A stretch of DNA of 64,000 nt from Deroplatys truncata (taxonomy: Eukaryota; Arthropoda; Insecta; Mantodea; Mantidae): positions 162,908,993-162,972,992 of the forward strand of contig CM060975.1 in NCBI GenBank assembly GCA_030765065.1, in the 5' to 3' direction. Shown here piece after piece: positions 32,629 to 43,649 of this stretch. The notes beneath the pieces are model-generated. The model had not been told where the DNA came from. It did not search any database and saw only the letters and a list, made by a program, of their open reading frames with translations. The number at the start of each line of letters is the position of its first letter. Within the stretch, counting starts at the first letter, position 1. The position numbers were made by a program, and so were the translations under genes.

Positions 32629-32681
32629 TTGAGTTACATTCTTCTTTCCTCCTGAGTGGTTTATTGCACATCCCCAAGGCT

Positions 32682-33143
32682 TTAGTTTCCCTGTCCCATA
32701 CAGAGATTTATTACATTTTTCATTACACTTGCTAGCTTGAAGGATCCCTTCCTATTTAAGTGTAGTCCATCTCTACCTAAGCAGTCCATTTCTATCTGTT
32801 TGTTAATATCTACATATATACACTTTAATGTCTCACAAACCCATCGTATGTTTCCATTTACCCTGTCTACATAAGTGTGGTTCACGTCCCTTCTTCTCAC
32901 AATACCGTTCACTAACACTCGCGATTTGGGATAATTCTCCTTTACACATCTTACTAAACTGTAAATTTCTCCCATAACCTCTTCTGGCGAGTTTGCATCT
33001 TTTAAATCGTTTGTGCCCGCGTGGAGAAGAATAAGTTTTGGATCACTGTGTTTGATTGTTTCTCGTTTTTCTATCACTTTTTCTAGCTGGCTTGACTTTA
33101 TACCGCTAAACACGTGCACTTTAGCGTAACCGTCCAAGTTCAC
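32682..33143 (-). CDS. LINE ORF1 SGNH-hydrolase-like domain
   Basis: 153 residues are open on the minus strand. LILLHAGTNDLKDANSPEE holds the block III G-x-N-D signature, and CLGRDGLHLNRKGSFKLA holds the C-terminal D-x-x-H pair of SGNH/GDSL esterases. The N-terminal strand with the nucleophile block would lie in the preceding frame (near 33150, ...VLGDCELGRL), where serine of GDS is Cys in this copy. ORF1 proteins of L2/CR1-type LINEs bind RNA and form particles with ORF2. The upstream part (33159-33341) is acidic and Glu/Lys-rich. One frame change separates it from this domain. Confidence 0.75.
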   Translation of the reverse strand: MNLDGYAKVHVFSGIKSSQLEKVIEKRETIKHSDPKLILLHAGTNDLKDANSPEEVMGEIYSLVRCVKENYPKSRVLVNGIVRRRDVNHTYVDRVNGNIRWVCETLKCIYVDINKQIEMDCLGRDGLHLNRKGSFKLASVMKNVINLCMGQGN

Positions 33144-33158
33144 AATCGCCTAACACCA

Positions 33159-33545
33159 CTATATCTTCTGCATTCCTGTTGCTAACTGATGTATGTGTTC
33201 GTTCTCTTCATCTTTTTTCTTTTCTACCGTTTCCAATGGATCTTCTCCTTTCTCGTCGCTCTCTGTAGATCCTAGCGTAGAAGACGCGCCACGTGGTCCT
33301 TGTTCTTTTACCGTGTCCGCATAAGATTTTCCTTCTTCCATGGTCTTGACTCTACTTCTCAGATTGCCATTTTCATTTTTAGCATTTTAATTTCTTCTTG
33401 TGCCTTTTTTAGATCCTTGTTAAGTATATCTATTATAGTATGTAAAGACGCTATCGTCTCAGTTTCCCGCGCGTCGTGGTTGTTTGTCGAAGTTGTCTTT
33501 TCTCGAGCCATCCTGTTCTGGATTTTGTTGTTTTCATTTGTGTAG
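33159..33545 (-). pseudogene. LINE ORF1 N-terminal coiled-coil/acidic region
   Basis: Minus-strand text has MAREKTTSTNNHD near 33510, then a lysine/glutamate-rich helical stretch. MEEGKSYADTVKEQGPRG leads into an acidic linker. This is the usual coiled-coil leader before the esterase-like domain in L2/CR1-type ORF1. A stop near 33365-33345 and a frame change near 33155 break it. Confidence 0.5.
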
Positions 33546-33603
33546 CTTTCTTGTCCTCTTGGTTTTAAATTTTTATTTCCTCCACTCGTAATTTTGACCT
33601 TTT

Positions 33604-34300
33604 CTATCTTTTTTCGTCGAAATTCTGTAGCTTACTACACGTCATCGCTGCCCATATCGTTACATGAGGCGGGTTCCTTTCTAACTCGACTGTGTAATGA
33701 GGATTTTCCTTGACCCAAAAGACAATATTTCTAGCATATGAGCTGCAATAAATCGCACATTCATCTGAAAACATAACCTTGGCAGGGTTCACTGCATTTG
33801 GAAACTGAGTTAACAAAGCATGGCATGCTAAAACATGCTCATTCCAGTCTCTATCCGATAACTCATTTACGAAGGTCTGTCAAAAAAGTCTGAGCTTAAG
33901 CTCTTTTTTCATGTGATCTCATGTTGTTGTCCTCAGTATACCGAGTTCCGAAGCACGTTTACGTGTCGACTTCATAGGAGATTTTTCAATTGAAAACAGA
34001 CACTCAGGCACATGTTTCTTCTCGTGTCTTCTTCTTTCCACTCTGTGGCCTGTCTTAAACACTGCCAAAAGCAAAAGCATGTCTTTCCCAATCCAGAAAT
34101 GTTGCTTTTTGCAGTGGAGCTTTATTAAATCTTTCCTGGAATGCTTCCATAATCTGTCTCATTGTCTGTCCTGTGTGTTGCTGTTCATGCACCCATACAC
34201 TTGTCACTATGACTGCTCACATCTGCCATAGCTACAGATTCAAATTCGACTGTGAAAACATGTAACCATGAATTCCAACAATTGATTCCGACAATTCATA
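33604..34300 (-). pseudogene. Mariner-like transposase, N-terminal half
   Basis: On the minus strand, VMFSDECAIYCSS holds the first catalytic Asp, followed by NIVFWVKENPHYTVELERNP and PHVTIWAAMTCSK, where the LINE inserted. Upstream (34250-33850) lies the degraded helix-turn-helix part. With 29113-29480 this makes one transposase in the correct order, with additional mutations. Confidence 0.8.
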
Positions 34301-34403
34301 AGAAGTATCATAGCTACATAGCATAATAACATTTGATACTACCAACCTGCATAATATTTGATACTTACAGAGGTACGGGCACTTTTCGCTCAACCTGTAC
34401 TTG

Positions 34404-34443
34404 TGTGTGCGTGCGTGTGTGTGTGTGTATTTTCTCCCTCATT

Positions 34444-34483
<40 letters not shown>

Positions 34484-34486
34484 TTT
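34404..34486. repeat. GT and (TTTC)n microsatellites
   Basis: A GT-rich run (34404-34428) and a (TTTC)n run (about 34443-34483) lie next to the end of the mariner element. They give false open frames only. Confidence 0.9.
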
Positions 34487-34695
34487 TCCCTTTCTTTCTT
34501 CTGAAAATACTGAACTCTAATTTGTTCATTTTATTAATAATCTTTAAATCCAAGAATGGTAGACAATTTTCAATTTTAGTTTTGTATTGTGAATTTGATG
34601 CTTTGCTCTTGGATATTCAACATTTTTAACTATCCTGGATATATAATTCACAATAAAATTGCTTTGGTGGACTTTGTGACAGTGATGTATCTATA

Positions 34696-34851
34696 ATTAG
34701 TAATTGTTGAGTCATTTGTAACACTACATCACTTACTTGTTTTTATCACGAATACATGTTTCAGGAGCTAATTGATTAGCTCCTGAAACATGTATTCGTG
34801 ATAAAAACAAGTAAGTAATGTAGTGTTACAAATGACTCAACAATTACTAAT
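34696..34851. repeat. 156-bp near-perfect palindrome (Penelope-type ends)
   Basis: Arms 34696-34772 and 34775-34851 are inverted copies with one mismatch in 77 and a 2-bp centre. Each arm ends inward with ACATGTTTCAGGAGCTAAT and outward with GTAGTGTTACAAATGACTCA. These are the family motifs seen at 26.0 kb. It looks like two Penelope-type termini fused head to head. The RNA would form one long hairpin. Confidence 0.85.
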
Positions 34852-34854
34852 ATC

Positions 34855-35530
34855 CTGGATATGTTTTTTGTTCACAATTACTAAAACATCATCAGTAAAA
34901 TGGTATCAGACCTTAAATATCCATGGAAATTCTTTTGTAACTTGTATTTTGAACTGACTTATGAAAAACTGATCAAAAGCAATAATAGCGGATTGCACAA
35001 AATACTTTCCTCCAAAACATGAAACCTGTTGGCTGATACACAACTTTATGAGTTCTAATAAGTCCTCCATTTCTGCCTTATTCAAATCTAGGTTAATAAC
35101 CAACTTTTTTGAGTTATATCACAAGTTTCTCATTGGAGATATTTGGAAACAACAAAAGACCCAAAGCATCCTCTACTGTTTGTGATAGGTTTCTGATCTT
35201 ATCCATTTATTTTGGTTAATGCCTAGTACATCAAACTTTAGAAAAATTTTAAATTCTATTCACAAACCACTTCGCCAAATTATATGTTGGAGCCTCTATT
35301 CTACTTCGGTTGGCCCATTTTATCATTTGTTTTGTGAATTTTAAGTAATCCAGAGTTTTGGAGTTGTGGGTTGCTGACTTCAAGCTTTAGTTTTTGCTTT
35401 TTGATGAGAAAATACTTCATGTTACTTGTGTTATTTATTGCCACTGAGAGCTTAACAGTCAGATTGCCTTTTATTTGTTTGAATTCTTCTTCAAACGCTA
35501 TCACTAACAGCAGAGGATACTTTGTTCTGC
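34855..35530 (-). pseudogene. Penelope-like reverse transcriptase fragment
   Basis: On the minus strand, NSGLLKIHKTNDKMGQP near 35355-35305 matches the LPKIHKP block of Penelope RTs, and GEVVCE-like text follows. Further on, MEDLLELIKLCISQQVSCFG and GKYFVQ (35075-35000) match the ELL.LC...F.F.GK.Y.Q block. Several stops occur. It adjoins the palindrome at 34.7 kb, which I read as this element's terminal repeat pair. Confidence 0.6.
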
Positions 35531-35922
35531 TTTAATGTTTGCTCTTTGATTCCAATTCAAAAATTTAGAACTCATTAAATTTGAAATAGCCAAATTTTTT
35601 CATGTTTGAAGGAAAGTATTATGGGTGATCCACTATCACTATTTTTGACCATTTGTTTTTCATGAGTTAGTTTGAAATGCAAGTTACAAAAGCTTTTCAT
35701 AGATGATTAAGGTTTGGTATTGCAACAACTGCAAATAAGAAACATCTCCATGAGCATTGAAGCTATTCCGCATCCAAGAGTAAAACATCAGATTCAAAAG
35801 AAACTGAAATAACAGTTATACACCTTTCTTGAACATAAAGATAACGTAAAAAAAAATAGACTAATTAGAGTTCAGCGTATTCAGAAAAAACATGAACACA
35901 CAGCCAGGAGTGAGCCAAAATT
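35531..35922. other. Unassigned AT-rich DNA
   Basis: No supportable feature was seen. It could hold decayed N-terminal Penelope sequence on the minus strand, but I cannot show that. Confidence 0.3.
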
Positions 35923-36465
35923 ATGATACCACTCAAACGGTATAAATATGTGATTATAAAGCATTCCCCAAACATCCCCCTTATACCTCTTTTGTTTATC
36001 CTATACATCCATGATATAACCGTATATACACCCACTGATACAAAAATTGTACAATGTGCAGATGACACTAGTGTCACAGCCAGCAGTGCCTTGAGCAAAA
36101 TATTGAATGAAAGCATAAACATCACAACTACCGAGCTATTGCTGTACTTTACAACGATAAATTTAAGTATAACTAAAACTAAATGTGAATTGATAACTTT
36201 TGGTAACAGAACCCTTAATGCACCTTTACAATTATATATTGACAATAAATTAGTAAATAATGCTGACAAAGTAGAGCTACTTGGTGTCACGCTCAATAAA
36301 ACATTATCCTTTACTCTGCATATTGATAAATTAGGATTAAAAATAAGTAAAAACCTATTTCTACGTAGATGTTTAAAGAATTACGTCCTTGCAGCAATTA
36401 TTAGTATAATTTATTTCTCTCTTTTCAGTCATATATTTCATATGGCATAGAAATATGGGGCAGTA

Positions 36466-36737
36466 CAGTTTGTGTAAATTGTCATGACAGTCCCCCACCC
36501 CTGAAGCATATATGCGCAATAGCACTGACCAGTGCACTTGCACAATAAGAGAGGTGGGGGCCAGTGTTCCGCCTGCTGCGAGCTCAAATGCAAGATAACC
36601 TTACATGTTTGTTTACAATGCGTTGTGTATGTGGCTGCCTCCGAGTTCTGATATCACTTGCTCCCCACCACTCTACCACTGCTCCTCATTTCTCCTCTAT
36701 TATGCTTATGGAGTGTCACGACATTTTACACAAGCTG
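36466..36737. mobile_element. MITE with CAG(T/C)TTGTGTAAA inverted ends
   Basis: The left end CAGTTTGTGTAAATTGTCAT and the complement of the right end, CAGCTTGTGTAAAATGTCGT, match at 17 of 20 positions and continue GACA. TA flanks both sides (36464-36465 and 36738-36739). The LINE reading frame text resumes immediately after it. GC is higher than in the surroundings. It has no coding capacity. Confidence 0.85.
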
Positions 36738-37338
36738 TACTTCTAAATCAAATTTAAATAAAATGTTTGTATTACAGAAAAGAGCAATCAGATATATGTC
36801 AAACTAAAAAATGCAAAACTTATGTAGGGAAGCCTTTTAAAAGCTAAAAATAATGATGTTATCAAATCTTTATATCTATAATACCATTTTATACATTATA
36901 AAATACAAATGTCCCATGCAAACAAATTCAAATGTACATGATCATAACACAAGAAATAAAAGTAATCTGGCTATCATGATGCACAGATTTAGTTTATATG
37001 AAAAGCTGCCTTAGTTATGCTGGTGTAAAATTCTATAATAGGCTGCCAGTAGAAGTAAAATGATTTGACAATTACAGAAAATTTAAATCTGCTTTGCAAT
37101 CTTACCTAATTGACAATGTTTTTTATCATTGAGGAATTTTTAAAATCAGTTAAAAGTTCAATTATTAATTCAATGCTATGTACTATCTAGCATCTTGTCT
37201 TATATACTTTAATTTTTTTTATCCATATAGAATATCATTTATACTAGGATTAGAATGCTTTAATATAATATATGTATATTTACATCTGATGACTTGCCAT
37301 TTTCAGCAATGCTCTGTGAAACACAAGGTGATAATAAA

Positions 37339-37466
<128 letters not shown>

Positions 37467-37604
37467 CCCATCTCTAGTCAACAATTAACTTCTGTTGTTT
37501 ATCTCTTCAAAAGATTATTATTGTTTCTTGTTGTGTTCCTATAGTTTATCTCAGCTTGACTCCCTGTTAGTACTGTTTTTAAAGCTTGCCTATAAATTTA
37601 ATTT

Positions 37605-37982
37605 GCAGGGAATTTCCAACAAGATGGTGCATCATCACATTATACCTGTACTGTTTGTACCTTTATCGATCACACATTTCCTGGTTGTGGTAGGCTATTG
37701 CATTGACCACAATCTGCAGACTTGACACCATGTGATTTCTGCTTATGGGGTATGATAAGGGAGCATGTGTATAACAGGAAAATGTGCAACATCAATGACC
37801 TAAAGGACCAGATACAGGAAGTGATATCATCCATTCCCCACAAAATGTGTATACATGCTTTCAATGCTACTGTTAATTGCTGGTTTCTATGTGTTGAGCA
37901 TGATGGTAAACAGGTTGAGACCTGCATTTGATGAATAGTAGATCCCTACCTTTTGAGTGGTAACGCAATTTTGGCTCACCTG
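37605..37982 (+). pseudogene. Mariner-like transposase C-terminal half and 3' inverted end
   Basis: FQQDGASSHYTCTVCTFI holds the second catalytic Asp. SADLTPCDFCLWGMIREHV is a mutated third-acid block (normally SPDLTPCDF). The frame ends HDGKQVETCI at 37931. The terminus TTTTGGCTCACCTG ends at 37982 and is followed by TA. The 5' half is missing, perhaps removed when the neighbouring LINE arrived. An in-frame stop lies near 37707. Confidence 0.75.
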
Positions 37983-37989
37983 TATATTA

Positions 37990-38970
37990 CAGAAGACAGC
38001 TACAGTTCAGTAGCTCAGAAACAAGAATTAATCAATAGCCTAATGTACAGACTGGTAGATTCTCTGTTGAGGAAAATAGAATGTGATCAAGAATGCAGAG
38101 AAATAGTAAATGTAGCAAGAAAAAATGGATACAGAAACACTAGTGAAAAAACAAAGATGTTCAAGAAACTCAAAAAGCTAAAAGCAATTACTACACTCAA
38201 AGAAGTAAAGAAACAACTATCTACAAAACAGTCAAATATCATGTGTGGGCATATTGAAAATTAGAATATTCAGGTACTGAAACAAGTTGAACGCTCTCCA
38301 TTTGGGTTTTTAGGACCTTTGGGGCAACTTCGTTTCACCAAATGTTGACTGGACTTAGTAGGAGAGCTTGTGATACCCCAGCAGCCAGGATTGATTCATA
38401 AACTTAATATAAAAAATTAAATATCAGGTCAAGAAAATCAAAGCAAATTGTAAAGTCAGAGAACCTCCCCCAAAAAATCAGATACCTACAAAATCAGTTG
38501 CAAGGATTTGGAAAAATTTAGATATACAAAATACATTAGATTGTGGGGAAAACTTGCTTACAGTGATAACACTAACAATAAAGTAACATTTGAGCAGTTT
38601 GTAATGTTTAAACAGCAGTTACTTAAGTATACAAGTGCTACAAATCAGGTTAAATATACATTTTAAGTAAGGAAAAAAGAAAACAAACAAACAAACAAAC
38701 AAAAACAACGTAGCCTTAAGATCAAATTAAAAGTAAATTCCAGGAATATAAAATTCAAACAGATAGTCATATCAACCTTTGCAACATTGGAAATAAGACA
38801 TGAAATAAGAAAAAAGAACCAACTTAATAAAATACATTGACAGATGGGTAGCTCTATCAACTTGAGAAAACCTTTCATACACAAACACAGAGAGGATTTA
38901 ATAAATTTTTATTTATTGACAAAAGAAACCTTGATCATAAAATATGTACATCTGCCACCTGAGGATGATT
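37990..38970 (+). pseudogene. Penelope-like element C-terminal part, interrupted
   Basis: QELINSLMYRLVDSLL and NVARKNGYRNTSEKTKM (38010-38150) match the post-RT linker of Penelope elements, and KLKAITTLKEVKKQL follows, as in the copy at 28.8 kb. A SINE-like fragment sits near 38282-38400. Endonuclease-region text resumes at 38720-38960 (RWVALSTLRKPFIHKHREDL, then LLTKETLIIKYVHLPPEDD), ending CACCTGAGGATGATT. There are many breaks. Confidence 0.55.
38282..38400 (-). mobile_element. Fragment of SINE family 2
   Basis: ACTTCGTTTCACCAAATGTT and GACTGGACTTAGTAGGAGAG resemble the 3' part of the SINE at 48.5 kb (TTGTTCCACCAAGCAATGG, CTGGACTTATTAGTTGACAG). It is short and diverged. Confidence 0.4.
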
Positions 38971-39049
38971 AGATTAGATTACGATGCATTCTGTAGGTTC
39001 TTTGATGGCCAAAAGGCATTGAACATAAAACAATTTTGCACATAAAATA

Positions 39050-40280
39050 CACTATGTGATCAAAAGTATCCGGACACCCCACAAACATATGTTTTTCATC
39101 TTAGGTGCATTGTGCTGCCACCTACTGCCTGGTACTCATTATCCGCGACCTCAATAGTCATTAGACATCGTGAAACAGGAGAATGGGATGCTCCATGAAC
39201 TCACAGACTTTGAACGTGGTCAGGTGATTGGGTGTCACTTGTGTCAGAAGTCTGTATGCAAGATTTCCACACTCCTAAACATCCCTAGGTACACTGTTTC
39301 TGATGTGATAGTGAAGTGGAAACGTAAGGGACATGTGCAGCACAAAAGCGTACAGGCCAACCTCGTCTGTTGACTGACAGAGACTGCCAACATTTGAAGA
39401 GGGTCGTAAAGAGTAATAGGCAGGCATCTATCCAGACCATCATACAGGAATTCCAAACTGCATCAGAATCCACTTCAAGTACTATGACAGTTAGGCATGA
39501 GGTGAGAAACCTTGGATTCCATGGTCGAGCGGCTGCTCATAAGCCACACATCATGCAGGAAAATGCCAAATGACGCCTCACTTGGTGTAAGGAGCGTCAA
39601 CATTACACGATTGAACAGTGGCAAAACATTGTCATGTTACACAATGTGGCGATCCAATGGCAGGGTGTGGGTATGGCGAATGCCCGGTGAACGTCATCTG
39701 CCAGCATGTGTAGTGCCAACAGTGAAATTTGGAGGTGGTGGTGTTATGGTATAGTCGTGTTTTTCCTGGAGGGGGCTTGCACCCCTTGTTGTTTTGCGTG
39801 GCATGATCACAGCACAGACCTACATTGATATTTTAAGCACCTTCTTGCTTCCCACTGTTAAAGAGCAATTTAGGGATGGCGATTGCATCTTTCAACATGA
39901 TTGAGCACCAGTTCATACTGCACGGGCTGTGGCAGAGTGGTTACACGACAATAATATCCCTGTAATGGACTGGCCTGCACAGAGTCCTGACTTGAATTCT
40001 ATAGCACACCTTTGGGATGTTTTGGAACGCCGACTTCATGCCAGGCCTCACCAACCTACATTGATACCTCTCCTCAGTTCTGCACTCCATGAAGAATGGG
40101 CTGCCATTCCCCAAGAAACCTTCCAGCACCTGATTGAAAGTATGCCTGTGAGAGTGAATGCTGTCATCGAGGCTATGGGTGGGCCATCATCATATTAACT
40201 TCCAGCATTACCGATGGAGGGTGCCACGAACTTGTACTTCATTTTCAGCCAGGTGTCCGGAAACTTTTGATAATGTAGTG
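39050..40280 (+). mobile_element. Tc1-like transposon with both inverted ends
   Basis: The left end is CACTATGTGATCAAAAGT and then ATCCGGACACC; the complement of the right end is CACTACATTATCAAAAGT and then TTCCGGACACC. That is 25 of 29 matched. TA flanks both ends (39048-39049 and 40281-40282). The 1.23-kb length is normal for non-truncated Tc1 elements. The ends look transposition-competent, but the transposase is broken. Confidence 0.92.
39170..40198 (+). pseudogene. Tc1-type transposase, frameshifted
   Basis: The N-terminal paired-type helix-turn-helix starts LTDFERGQVIGCHLCQKSVC and passes IPRYTVSDVIVKWKRKG. After a shift near 39360 comes MTDRDCQHLKRVVKSNRQAS and a second HTH. The catalytic part has FGGGGVMV near 39735-39755, an IFQHD-stop-APVHTA block (second Asp, with a stop after HD at 39901-39903), and MDWPAQSPDLNSIAHLWDVL with the third acid near 39990. 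The C-terminus GGPSSY ends at 40198. It has at least two frameshifts and two in-frame stops, so no enzyme is made. The normal size of about 340 residues is otherwise preserved. Confidence 0.9.
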
Positions 40281-40289
40281 TATATACAT

Positions 40290-40580
40290 AAAGTGCACTA
40301 TGTTTCAGATTATGCTGCTAAAAATATACAGTAAATACCCAATTACTACTACTTTGAAAGTTAGCATGGTTAGGTATTGAGTATAAAATGCACTTCGGTT
40401 AGCCTTTACAGTCTGTGACACTCAATATTTACATCTTTACTTATATGAAAAGATGGTCAAAATTCAGTATTAAGATAAAAATATCAAATATATATGTTAA
40501 ATATATTAAAGGTATTTCTTATTTGGCTTGATACAGTAACTTAGCATTGTAGGAATATGTAGTATACTAGAACTTAATTG
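40290..40580. other. Unassigned AT-rich DNA
   Basis: No feature was recognised. Part of it may be 3' UTR of the adjacent minus-strand LINE. Confidence 0.35.
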
Positions 40581-41097
40581 TCAACAGGTTAAATTGTGGT
40601 TTAAATAATCTTCTAGAGAGTAAAAATATTTATCACAGAGGTACTCTTTTAGGGAGGTTTTAAAAAATTTGAAACTGCTATTTTTCCTTGAGATTACTAG
40701 GGAGAGCATTATATATCTTAATTGTTTCATAGTAAACACCTTTCTGGAACCATGATAGTTTTGCATTTGGATGATGGATACTTCCCTTTTGCCCAGTGTT
40801 AAAGTTATGTACTTCTATGTTTGTAATAAAGTTATGTCGATTATTTGCATAAAATTTTAAAATAGAGACTATATAAACACAAGGTAAGGTTAGTATACCT
40901 AGTTTCTGAAATAGTTCTTAGCATGACTGCCTGTTATGAGTGTTGCAAATTATTCATATAACCTTCTTTTGAATTAGAAATATGCATTTACTATCCACTG
41001 AGTTGCTCCTGTAAATTGTTCCATATTCCATGATGGAATTAAAATAAGTAAAGTAAACTAACTTAAGCATATCAATTGAATGAAAGTTTACCAGAGT

Positions 41098-42130
41098 TCA
41101 AATGGCATAACATGCTGCATTAAGCTTAGATGTGATGTGGTTAATAAGTGATTTCCAATCTAAGTGCTTGTCTGCTAAAAGACCTAGAAATCTGACTTCA
41201 TTAGGTTGTTCCAATAATGAATCATTAATTCCTATTTCTACTTGGGTTTGTGGTGAGTGGTTAGTTATGAATTTGACTACTTTTGTTTTTTCAAGGTTTG
41301 TTGAAAGTTTGTTTGCTTTGAACCAGTCTGACATACAATTTAGGACATAATTTAATTTCATAACAACTCATTTAAATGTTTACTTGTCACTAGAACACTG
41401 GTGTCATTTGCAAACAGATATATACTAGCAATGTGCTTAATGTACAACGGGAAGTCATTTATGCAAATTAAAAATAACAGAGGTCGCAATATTGACCCTT
41501 GGGCAACTCCATGTTTTATTAATTTCCATTCTGAAGTGTTGTTATAGTACTGTTCGATGTTAATTTCTGCCCTTTGTTTTCTATCTTTTAGATAGGAGAT
41601 AAACCAATTTAAATTTTCATTTCTTATTCCATAGTACTGTAGTTTTGCTATCAAAATCTTGTGATTTACCCAGCCTTTGCTAGGTCACAAAAGATACCTC
41701 CCATATGTAAATTTTAATTTAATGCTGTTAATACTTCATGCGTAAGTTTGTAAGTTGCATTATTTGTTGGTATTCCTTTTCTAAAACTGAACTGTTCACT
41801 GACAAGTAGATTGTTATTTTCCATGTAATTATACAACCTGTTAAACATTACTTTCTTGAATACTTTTGAGAATACTGACAAGAGAGATATTGGTCTGTAG
41901 TTTGAAATATTGTCATGTTTGCCTTTTTTGAAGAGGGGTTTGACAGTTGAGTATTTTATTCTATCAGGAAATATTCCAGCCTTTAATGATTCATTGCATA
42001 AATAGCTAAGAGGAGTGCTTATTTGGCTTAAACATGCTTTTAGGACTTTATTTTTTATTTCATCATAACCAGAGGAATTTTTGGTCTTAAGAGAATTTAT
42101 TATACTATTAATTTCAGATGGTGTTGTCAT
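41098..42130 (-). pseudogene. LINE reverse transcriptase, fragmented
   Basis: In order on the minus strand: KTKNSSGYDEIKNKVLKAC, PLFKKGKHDNISNYRPISLL and FSFRKGIPTNNATYKL (42130-41714). After a break come LNWFISYLKDRKQRAEI, HGVAQGSILRPLLFLICIND and LFANDTSVLV (41654-41358). LFAND replaces the canonical YADD at the catalytic site, losing its first Asp. The thumb-region frame (41361-41098) has NLEKTKVVKF and VRFLGLLADKHLDW. This RT is dead by both sequence and frame. Confidence 0.8.
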
Positions 42131-42747
42131 ATTTATTTTAAATTCAGGGATTTTATCTACTAAGGAGGTTCTTAAGAAATTTAATGCTGATTCCTTGTTT
42201 CCATATTTTATGTTTAGTTTTTCTGTTATGTCCAGAAAGAAATTGTTAAAAATCTCCGCAACCTTCTGAGGTTCACTGATTACTTGAGTGCCTGTGTTTT
42301 GTATTATTGGGGGACTCTCTTGAGAGCACCTACCTGTTTCTGTATTTATTATGTTCCAAATGGTTTTATTTTATTATCTGAGTTTCATATCTGTTTATTA
42401 TCATGCAATATTTTTGCTGCTTTTATTGTTTCTTTGAGGAGTTTGCAATATTTCTTACAATAACGTTATAGGTTTGAGTTGTTATTATATTTAATTTCTT
42501 GATATAATTCTCTTTTGCATTTACAAGAAGTTTTAACACCTAACGTAAACCAGGAATTATTTCTCTTGTTGTTATGCACTTTGGTACATTTAACTGGAAA
42601 GCATGCTTCAAAATGAGTTTTGAAATGTTGTAGAAAACTGTTAAACTTGTCATTTACTCCCTAAATTTCATACATTTCATTCCAAGATTCTTGTTGGATT
42701 GATTGCTTAAAACATTTTTGATTACTTTCGTCTATTACTCTAGATTT

Positions 42748-43167
42748 CTAATAGTTATGCCTTGGTTTTAGCTTTAAAATTATTTCTTTAGTATGTAGTT
42801 CTTGTGTCTCATGATATGATAGGCCATTTGTGAATGGGATAATGGTATATGATTTTAATCTGTCTATGCTTATAAATACATTATCTATTGTAGTAGATGA
42901 GATATTTTGAATTCTTGTAGGGAAGTTTACTATGTGGGACATGTTGTATGTTGCAAATATAGAACTAACTTGATCTTTTCTAAGACTAGGAGTCAGATAA
43001 TCAATATTTATGTCACTGCAAATTATTAATTCTCTTTTAGGTTTGAACAGAAATTTTAAGATGCTTTCAAGTTGCTTTTTGAACACCTCATAATTACCCT
43101 TTGGTAATTGATATAGAACTACTATTATTAAATTTACCTCATGTATATCTAATTGAACCATACACAT
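42748..43167 (-). pseudogene. LINE endonuclease fragment
   Basis: 139 readable residues on the minus strand. LIIVVLYQLPKG equals the VYRPP block. LIICSDINIDYL equals the GDFNID catalytic block, with Gly-Asp-Phe altered to Cys-Ser-Asp. FPTRIQNISSTTIDNVFIS follows, then LSYHETQE where SDH is expected (His kept, Ser-Asp lost). Nicking activity is unlikely. Confidence 0.75.
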
Positions 43168-43649
43168 TTCTATGTCCTGTTCAATGCAAAACTTAATAAG
43201 ATTAATACTTTTATAAGGTACATCATCTCTTATAAATATACAGACACCCTCCCCCTTTATGTAAATTTTGTCTGGAAAATACTGCTCCTCAAGAGTACCC
43301 TTGTAATGAGATTGGTAAGAATTCTTGTTCTGTCAAATGATGTTCAGATAAGCAAAATACATGTGGCCATAGTTTTTTTTAAGCTACACCAAGGGAAAGT
43401 TCATCTATTTTGTTTCTTAGACCTCTTATGTTTTGGTGAAGTATGCAGAAAGAATTTCTATCATAATTTGTCTTTTCTGAGTTAATATTGTTTGTGTATA
43501 CCCCTGTATTTACATTTTATTTCTTTATGTTCTTTAAACAATTATTGCTGAGGGCCCTATTTAATCTATAAAAGCCCTATTTTGGCTGACAACAGGAATT
43601 CTATACCTAATTCTGTTAGCAATTAGCTGCATAAGCTGCGGATTTTTCT

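Larger units (their letters stand above)
29490..33600 (-). mobile_element. Near-full-length L2/CR1-like LINE, minus strand
   Basis: In order on the minus strand it has ORF1 with a coiled-coil/acidic N-terminus and SGNH-hydrolase-like domain (33545-32682), then ORF2 with apurinic-type endonuclease (32628-31700) and reverse transcriptase (31470-29625), and a short 3' UTR ending near 29490. An ORF1 with an esterase-like fold is characteristic of L2/CR1-group LINEs. Most ORF2 breaks fall at homopolymers (the C run at 31419-31428, the T run at 31475-31484) and one at a TA microsatellite, so decay is light. It is inserted in the mariner transposase. Confidence 0.85.
28999..34397 (-). mobile_element. 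Mariner-like transposon split by a LINE insertion
   Basis: The left end CAGGGTGAGCAAGAAGTCCC and the complement of the right end, CAGGTTGAGCGAAAAGTGCC, are inverted repeats continuing with (C/G)TACC. TA flanks both ends (28997-28998 and 34398-34399). On the minus strand the transposase runs from the right into 33604, is broken by about 4.1 kb of LINE, and resumes at about 29480. Removing the LINE leaves about 1.3 kb, the normal size for this family. The mariner was therefore present before the LINE arrived. Confidence 0.85.
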
